From an uncultured Mailhella sp. (lineage in GTDB: Bacteria; Desulfobacterota; Desulfovibrionia; Desulfovibrionales; Desulfovibrionaceae), in contig NZ_CANRLT010000003.1 of the NCBI RefSeq assembly GCF_947631555.1, forward strand, positions 1 to 64,000: a DNA stretch of 64,000 nucleotides, in the 5' to 3' direction. A program made the translations under genes and the position numbers. Positions 59,265 to 64,000 of this stretch are shown here, piece by piece. Numbering within the stretch: position 1 is the stretch's first letter; every line of letters begins with the position of its first letter. The notes beneath the pieces were generated by a model. It saw nothing but the letters and a program-made list of their open reading frames with translations. It was not told the DNA's origin and made no database searches.

Positions 59265-59831
59265 GAAAATACTCCTTCAGATAAGGTTCAGGGCGGGAAA
59301 CGGCCTTTCGCCGGCCACAAAACAGAAACCGGTCTGCGGCACGGCTGGGGTGGAACACAAGTCCCGTGTGGAGGTAGAGAAAAAGGATACGAAATGGGGA
59401 ATACGGGCGAACCTGTCCCGTATAAGGGGGACATCAGAAAACGGACTGCCGGACTCCTCCGTGGAGGAGAGCGTCGAGCCGGTGGGCTTTGCCGTGGATG
59501 GACAGGAATCGTTCATAAATTTCCCAGGAATTTTTCTCAGGATAGCGGGTACTCGATAAAAACGCAAGATATGTGTGAAACAGAGTCGCACGGCAGGCTT
59601 ATGAAGAGTGTTAATTTTTGCACGGGGCGGTTCCTCGAGAAGTCTTTTAGGTTTTAGCTTCAACGCGCATTCAGGTCACACCTCGCCCGCCATAAAAACA
59701 GGATGGAAAGGCGTGAAGGAAAGGCCATCTTGTTGTCATACCGCAGAGTTGAAGGGTGATCTTAAAAAATATCATGAATTTCAAATAATTAAAGTAATGT
59801 TTTTTGTTCTGGTGTCCACGCTGGAGAGAGG
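59265..59831. other. 567-nt gap between the CorC-like gene and tRNA-Leu
   Basis: No credible gene. Two clean inverted repeats lie upstream of the CorC-like gene: ATACGGG…CCCGTAT (59401–59423) and CTCCTCC-GT-GGAGGAG (59454–59469). The rest becomes AT-rich towards the tRNA promoter. The repeats could belong to the CorC-gene leader on the minus strand. Confidence 0.5.
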
Positions 59832-59860
59832 TTGACCTTATTTTTGTAAACAGGTATAGA
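59832..59860 (+). promoter_or_regulatory. sigma-70 promoter of tRNA-Leu
   Basis: TTGACC, 17-nt spacer, TATAGA, ending 9 nt before the tRNA 5' end: close to the sigma-70 consensus with ideal spacing. Confidence 0.8.
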
Positions 59861-59869
59861 CAAAAACAT

Positions 59870-59956
59870 GCCGGAATGGTGGAATTGGTAGACGCAGCGG
59901 ACTCAAAATCCGCCGGTGGCAACACCTTGTGGGTTCAAGTCCCACTTCCGGTACCA
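59870..59956 (+). tRNA. tRNA-Leu(CAA)
   Basis: An 87-nt tRNA with a long variable arm (class II). Anticodon loop CTCAAAA gives CAA. T-loop GGTTCAAGTCC and encoded CCA are present; the acceptor GCCGGAA pairs with TTCCGGT. It lies beside a tyrosine integrase gene, so its 3' end is a plausible attachment site. Confidence 0.95.
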
Positions 59957-59974
59957 AAAACGAGTTATGAGCAT

Positions 59975-60019
59975 GGGCAGGCGTCAGCACAGGGCAAAGG
60001 TGTACGTCTGCCCGTTTTT
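59975..60019 (+). terminator. terminator after tRNA-Leu
   Basis: GGGCAGGCGT pairs with ACGTCTGCCC (one G·T) across a 19-nt loop and is followed by GTTTTTG. It sits just after the tRNA. Confidence 0.65.
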
Positions 60020-60092
60020 GTTTAACGGAACGCGTCATGGGAGCGCGGTGCAGCATTTTGGCAAATATGTCTGTCGTTAAGCGGAAAATTGA

Positions 60093-60117
60093 AGGCCTCC
60101 CCGGGGAGGCCTTTTTT
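60093..60117 (+). terminator. strong terminator hairpin
   Basis: GGCCTCCCCGGGGAGGCC is a perfect palindrome followed by TTTTTT. With no gene between it and the tRNA terminator, it may end read-through from the tRNA or a small RNA I cannot define. The remaining sequence to 60345 shows nothing else. Confidence 0.8.
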
Positions 60118-60345
60118 GATGGTATCTGCCTTCCCTGCTGAGGGATGGCAATGATGTTCACCTTGCCTGTTTCAGTACGCGCCAGGCGGCAGGTTCATGG
60201 CTAGTCTGCTTTGCTGCGTTTGCAGGCGGCAGGTTCCCTGATTTCGTTCAGAAAGTGCAGGAACGCAGTGTTGAAGACCACGCTGCCGTCATCTGCGGCA
60301 GCCGGCGAAGTGGGCTGACCAGGTATTCTGCTTTGGTTCTTCCCG

Positions 60346-61356
60346 TTACCTGTGGTTAGTCCGCTTCGTTCTTTCTTTTGCAGAAGGCCGTCCGGATGTG
60401 GAGAAAGCGGTCGGGTTCAGACTTTTCTCAGAAGAAAAGACTCCGCTCACAGTTTCTGCCGCAGCCAGCAGGGAGGTCTGTCCGAGGTGGGCGTAGCGCA
60501 TGGTGGTGCGGGGATCACTGTGTCCCAGCAGTCTTTGTGCTTCATAGAGAGAGTGTCCGGCGTTGACAAGAAAGCTGGCAAAGGTGTGCCGCAAGTCGTG
60601 GATGCGGACATCGTCAAGTCCCAGTTCATTCCGTAAGTTTTTCCAGAAGAAAAAAATGTCGGAGAGCGGCTTGCCCGTCACATGGCCCGGGAACAGCCAC
60701 GGCACGTCCGGCTTGCGCGGAAGGGCCCGCAGTACCTCCAGAGCAGCGTCCGTCAGCGGAATGTGCCGCGGCTTGCCGGACTTGGACAGCGGCACGATGA
60801 GCAGATGCAGATCCAGCCGTACGTTTTCCCAGCGCGCCTTGAGGATTTCGCTTTTGCGTGCCCCAGTGAGCAGAAGCAGCCGAAGGGCGAAGGCTGCGGG
60901 GTGCGTGCTGGCTTCCAGTTTCTTGATGACGCATCGAGCCTCGGTCTGAGAGAGATACCGTTCCCGCAGGGTACGAATCTTCAGAGGCTGGACGCCTGCG
61001 CAGGGGGAGCTGCCTGGGGAAAGGAGTCCGTACCGTTCCGCCAGGGTGCAGACCGATTTAAAGACGGCCAGAATGCGATTGCAGGTGGCTGGGGCCAGTC
61101 CGCCGCGGGACAATTCATGCAGCCAGATTTCCACTTCGCGGCGCTTGATGCGGGGCAGCTTTTTCGCACCGAAGGCCGGGGAAAGGTATCGTTGAGTGAT
61201 GCGTTCATCCAGGGACCAGCTTCGTTTGCGCAGCCGGATATACGGCAGGTAAACTTCTGAGACAAAGACATCGAGATTGAGGAAGCCGGGTTCGCATTCG
61301 GCCGGCATGAACTGGAGGCGGACGCGTTTGGGCAGGGACAACGGTTGACGAGACAT
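60346..61356 (-). CDS. tyrosine-type integrase/recombinase
   Basis: A 336-aa phage-type integrase. Catalytic residues are visible: Arg in LLTGARKSEIL, Lys in the SKSGKPRHIP beta-hairpin, HDLRHTFAS (His-x-x-Arg), and LGHSDPRTTMRYAH (His and nucleophile Tyr). An N-terminal SAM-like core-binding domain precedes it. ATG 61356 has AAAGGAG upstream; the track's start 34 codons further up is unsupported. It faces tRNA-Leu, typical of islands inserted at tRNA genes, but no other mobile genes remain nearby. Confidence 0.92.
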   Translation of the reverse strand: MSRQPLSLPKRVRLQFMPAECEPGFLNLDVFVSEVYLPYIRLRKRSWSLDERITQRYLSPAFGAKKLPRIKRREVEIWLHELSRGGLAPATCNRILAVFKSVCTLAERYGLLSPGSSPCAGVQPLKIRTLRERYLSQTEARCVIKKLEASTHPAAFALRLLLLTGARKSEILKARWENVRLDLHLLIVPLSKSGKPRHIPLTDAALEVLRALPRKPDVPWLFPGHVTGKPLSDIFFFWKNLRNELGLDDVRIHDLRHTFASFLVNAGHSLYEAQRLLGHSDPRTTMRYAHLGQTSLLAAAETVSGVFSSEKSLNPTAFSTSGRPSAKERTKRTNHR

Positions 61357-61915
61357 GGTTTTCTCCTTTGTTAAAGAAAAAAGACGCTGGCACAATGCAC
61401 AGCGTGTCCATGCTTGCCCGATTTGTTTTTTCTGGAAAAGGGGTGCTGTCACCTGCACGGAGTTTTTCGTATGATGGGGACAACAGAAATGGAAAAAGGG
61501 AGAGGTCGTTCTGGAGGATACTCTGCCTTTTTAGTCGTTCCTTGATTTCATGTTCTGACAGGTGTCATGATAATGAGGTGTTTTTATGTATATTTTGTGA
61601 TTTTTAATATACTCCAATCCGATAGTACGTTCTTCTTTATCAAAAATTCCTTTGTGGTTTGAGCCCCCCTCCTTCAGGAGGAAAAGAGTAGTTGACAAAA
61701 CGGCGAAACCGATGAAACCCCTTTCCGTAACCTCTCCCCTGGCTGCCGGACGGCGCGGCGTGTGCGCCGCTGATAGTGAACGTGTTTGTCCGGCTCTGCC
61801 GGCAAACATGGTGACGCCGCCGAAGCGGGGCAGTCGGTTGCGGAGTCAGTCGGCGGATGGGGGCGCCTGTGGATTGAAACATTAAATGCTGATAATGTTT
61901 TCTGTACGTTACTTG
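61357..61915. other. 559-nt gap upstream of the integrase gene
   Basis: No credible gene. The integrase promoter should lie in the AT-rich first 260 nt. The second half carries the dispersed repeat copy B listed separately. Confidence 0.5.
61726..61882 (-). repeat. dispersed intergenic repeat, copy B
   Basis: On the minus strand it shares ATGTTTCAATCCACAG, CATCCGCCGACTGACTCCGC and AGGGGAGAGGTTACG with copy A at 25133–25227. About 60 nt extra lie between the blocks. On the + strand it ends in GTGGATTGAAAC, the usual 3' end of type I-C CRISPR repeats, but there is only one copy here and no array. Confidence 0.65.
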
Positions 61916-61942
61916 AAAAAGGGGGAAGCAGGAGCTTCCCCC
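61916..61942 (-). terminator. terminator of rnpB
   Basis: On the minus strand GGGGGAAGC-TCCT-GCTTCCCCC is followed by TTTTT, 6 nt past the RNase P RNA 3' end. Confidence 0.88.
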
Positions 61943-61947
61943 GAAAA

Positions 61948-62299
61948 GGAGTTGGACTGTAAGCCGGGTTCTGTACCGCCCGAAGGCGGCGGCTGTCATT
62001 CCTCTAGAGACACGGTTGCCCGCGCCTTCAAGCAACCTACCCGGGAACCATGGGCCGGGCCGGCCGGTTCCCCTATTTGGTCTTGCTTCGGATGGGGCTT
62101 GCCTGGCCTGACGCGTCGCCGCGCCAGCCGGTGAGCTCTTACCTCGCCGTTTCACCCTTACCGCCCGAAGGCGGCGGACTGCTTTCTGTTGCGCTTTCCA
62201 GCGGTCGCCCGCTCTGGCCGTTAGCCAGCATCCTGCCCTGTGAAGCCCGGACTTTCCTCCCCGAACCGTCTGGTCCGCGGCGACAGCCCGTCCAACTCC
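61948..62299 (-). ncRNA. rnpB: RNase P RNA (bacterial class A)
   Basis: Read on the minus strand, it contains GGAGGAAAGTCCGGGCT near the 5' end (P4/CRI region), CAGGGCAGGATGCTGGCTAA, GGGTGAAACGGCGAGGTAAG in the specificity domain, and ACAGAACCCGGCTTACAG at the 3' end. The ends pair (GGAGTTGGAC / GTCCAACTCC). Length is about 352 nt. It is the catalytic RNA for tRNA 5' processing. Confidence 0.95.
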
Positions 62300-62305
62300 G
62301 GAATG

Positions 62306-63067
62306 TTACTCGGCGGCGGCTTCCTGTTCCTGGCTGGCGGCAGTGTCCTGGAAATGATGTGCCCAGTAGATGAGCCGCTGGCAGTTGGGGCAGCTCAGGA
62401 TCTGCGTGCCACGCTGGAGATCGATGAAGACCTGAGGCGGAATGGCGATGTGACAGCCGGTGCAGACGCCGTCTTCCACGGGCACGATGACCGGATGCCG
62501 CAGGCGGTTGCGGATAAATTCATAGCGCCGCAGCACGGGCGAGGGGATGCCGGTGCTCACCCCGGAGCGCTCCTCTTCGAGCTCCTGGAGTTTTTTCTGT
62601 GAGGCGGCGAGGCGCTGTTCCAGGTTTTGCCGCTGGCTTTCCAGTTCGTTTTTCAGTTCGCTCCAGTCAGCCTCCATGCTGCGCAGGTTTTCTTCCTGAG
62701 AGGCACGTTCGACCTTGAGAGCTGCGCGTTCTTCCTCCCGGTCTCGGCTCTGGCGTTCCATGCTTTCCAGTTCGCGGATTCCGGCGTTGTACTCGCGGGA
62801 GTTCTCTGCCTGCATAAGCTTGTCCTGACTGCTACTCAGACGTGATTCGTCGTTTTCAATGCCGGCGTCAAGGCGCTTCTGTTGTTCCTGGAGGTGCTGG
62901 ATCTTTTCCAGAATGAGATCGCGCTGGGCATCCTGAGCCTGAAAGCGACGTTCCAGTTCTTTCACTTCTTTGGGAGAGTTTTCGAGTTCAAGCTGAACGG
63001 CATGGATGCCGTCATCAACATGCTGGAGAGCCACAAGCTGGCGGATTTGTTCGATATAGAGGCTCAT
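62306..63067 (-). CDS. coiled-coil protein with C4 zinc ribbon (CdsZ/DUF164 type)
   Basis: A 253-aa protein. Residues 1–170 form a long coiled coil rich in Glu, Gln and Arg. The C-terminal domain carries the zinc ligands CTGCHIAIP and CPNCQRLIY with FIDLQRGTQILS between. Family members are regulators or chaperone-like factors of uncertain role. It overlaps the upstream Nif3-family gene by 4 nt, a common pairing. Confidence 0.9.
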   Translation of the reverse strand: MSLYIEQIRQLVALQHVDDGIHAVQLELENSPKEVKELERRFQAQDAQRDLILEKIQHLQEQQKRLDAGIENDESRLSSSQDKLMQAENSREYNAGIRELESMERQSRDREEERAALKVERASQEENLRSMEADWSELKNELESQRQNLEQRLAASQKKLQELEEERSGVSTGIPSPVLRRYEFIRNRLRHPVIVPVEDGVCTGCHIAIPPQVFIDLQRGTQILSCPNCQRLIYWAHHFQDTAASQEQEAAAE

Positions 63068-63951
63068 GACAGTACCTCCGGTACTTCAGAAAGAAAGGTC
63101 AGGGGCAGGAAGGGATCTCTGCCCGGCAAAAAGGCGACCGTCACTCCGTCGAGCTGCTTTTCAAGCAGGAGCGCAAAGCGGCGGATCATTTCTTCTTCCA
63201 GAGAAAAATGCCCAACGTCAAGGATCGCCATGGGACAGGCGTCCGTGCTGTGCGTATCCTGACGCGAGCGCAGAGCCAGCGACTCATGGTATTTGAGGTC
63301 GCCGGTAATATAGAGGTCGGCTCCAGCGGCGGCGGCCTCTTCCATGAGTGAACTCCCCGAACCGGTGCAGACGGCCACGCGGCGCACGGTGCGGCCGGCA
63401 TTGCCTACAAAACGGACAACACCGCACATGCGGTCAACGGGCAGATGCCGGCGCAGCACGGCGCAGACTTCCTTCAGCGACAGGGGGGACGGCAGGTCAC
63501 CCACACAGCCGAAGCCCCCGTCCAGCACCTGTCCCGCAAGTGTCGTGCCGGAAGGAGCGGTGAACGTGCCGGTCTTTTCCAGAAGCGACCGGCCCGTGAG
63601 CCGCAGCTCGTCCGGGAGCCACGCCGCAGGCCCGAGGGGGTTTGCGTCCAGCGTGGTATGGCTTGCGTAGAGCGGCACGTCGTGGCTGTAGAGCATACGC
63701 AGCGTGTCGGTATAGCCATTGAGCGCGCCGGTCCATTGGGGGCGCATGGCCAGCGGGTGGTGGGTGAGCACCATATCCGCGCCCGTTTCCAACGCGGTGC
63801 GAATCTGTTCCGGCGCGGGGTCGAGGCAGACGCTCAGACGCCGGATCTCCTTCCGGGGCGAGGCCACCTGCACACCGGAATGATCCCATTCCGCCATGAG
63901 CGAGAGCGGAGCCGTCTGTTCAATGATGTTGATCACTGCCTGTTGAAGCAT
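63064..63951 (-). CDS. Nif3-family metal-binding protein
   Basis: A 295-aa NIF3/YbgI protein. The metal ligands appear in VLTHHPLAM (His-His), SHTTLDANPLG (His, Asp) and the C-terminal LDVGHFSLEEEMI (His, Glu). Sometimes labelled GTP cyclohydrolase I type 2, but the function is not established. Start at ATG 63951. Translationally coupled to the zinc-ribbon gene. Confidence 0.92.
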   Translation of the reverse strand: MLQQAVINIIEQTAPLSLMAEWDHSGVQVASPRKEIRRLSVCLDPAPEQIRTALETGADMVLTHHPLAMRPQWTGALNGYTDTLRMLYSHDVPLYASHTTLDANPLGPAAWLPDELRLTGRSLLEKTGTFTAPSGTTLAGQVLDGGFGCVGDLPSPLSLKEVCAVLRRHLPVDRMCGVVRFVGNAGRTVRRVAVCTGSGSSLMEEAAAAGADLYITGDLKYHESLALRSRQDTHSTDACPMAILDVGHFSLEEEMIRRFALLLEKQLDGVTVAFLPGRDPFLPLTFLSEVPEVLS

Positions 63952-64000
63952 ACCTGTCTTCCGGAACCTAGCGGAGCGTTGTGTATCGCGGAATTTATAT

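Noticed and set aside
61851-61882. Single type I-C-like CRISPR repeat as a CRISPR array
   Set aside because: There is one copy in place, no regular spacers and no cas genes in the window; kept only as a dispersed repeat.

Overview
The window looks like a gut or sediment sulfite-reducing Desulfovibrionaceae chromosome (Bilophila/Mailhella/Desulfovibrio-like). It is mostly GC-rich, has a tRNA-Ala–23S–5S rRNA segment, and carries a glycyl-radical isethionate sulfite-lyase with a bacterial microcompartment (BMC). It also has RluD–CoaE and TatC variants and a tatB-tatC-hisB-hisA cluster. The genus assignment is inference; no 16S sequence is in the window.

Region 1 (1–3.3 kb) is the end of an rRNA operon. 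Region 2 (3.3–24.2 kb, all + strand) is an isethionate-use locus. A 1.7 kb non-coding leader with an exact-spacing sigma-54 promoter and a cluster of TTGCATA boxes precedes islA (C–S lyase: isethionate to acetaldehyde and sulfite) and its activase islB. Next come an encapsulation-tagged amidohydrolase-like protein, shell proteins (three near-identical BMC-H, one BMC-H with a DNA-binding-like tail, EutN, PduT-type BMC-T, EutS type), acylating aldehyde dehydrogenase, PduL, EutJ, PduM-like, a small tagged protein and PduS. A TRAP transporter, a secreted protein and a PAS–AAA–Fis sigma-54 activator close the locus. The implied path is isethionate import, cleavage inside the shell, acetaldehyde to acetyl-CoA to acetyl phosphate, and use of sulfite as electron acceptor outside. 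No alcohol dehydrogenase or acetate kinase is present in the locus, so PduS/PduT may export the electrons.

Region 3 (24.2–32.1 kb) holds an EamA exporter, a TauE/SafE exporter, a dispersed repeat, a densely structured short transcript candidate with a 26-codon ORF, and a two-gene restriction-modification system (adenine methyltransferase plus a GIY-YIG/DEAH helicase with a methyltransferase-like tail).

Region 4 (32–44.1 kb) is housekeeping: purB, a tiny basic protein, a thioesterase, an RluD–CoaE fusion, a PaaK-like ligase, der, a B3/4 protein, EamA, and hisA–lipoprotein–hisB–tatC–tatB. Region 5 (44.1–47.8 kb) is a surface-glycan cluster with an AT-rich glycosyltransferase split by a C15-(AC)7 tract, which looks phase variable, followed by GT2 and GT8 enzymes.

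Region 6 (47.9–59.3 kb) holds a DUF2333-like protein, a Pro-type peptidase, a HerA-like ATPase, cysE, cysK, a GT8 enzyme, leuB, leuD, leuC and a CorC-like protein. Region 7 (59.8–64 kb) holds tRNA-Leu(CAA) with a tyrosine integrase beside it, a second copy of the dispersed repeat, RNase P RNA, a zinc-ribbon coiled-coil protein and a Nif3-family protein.
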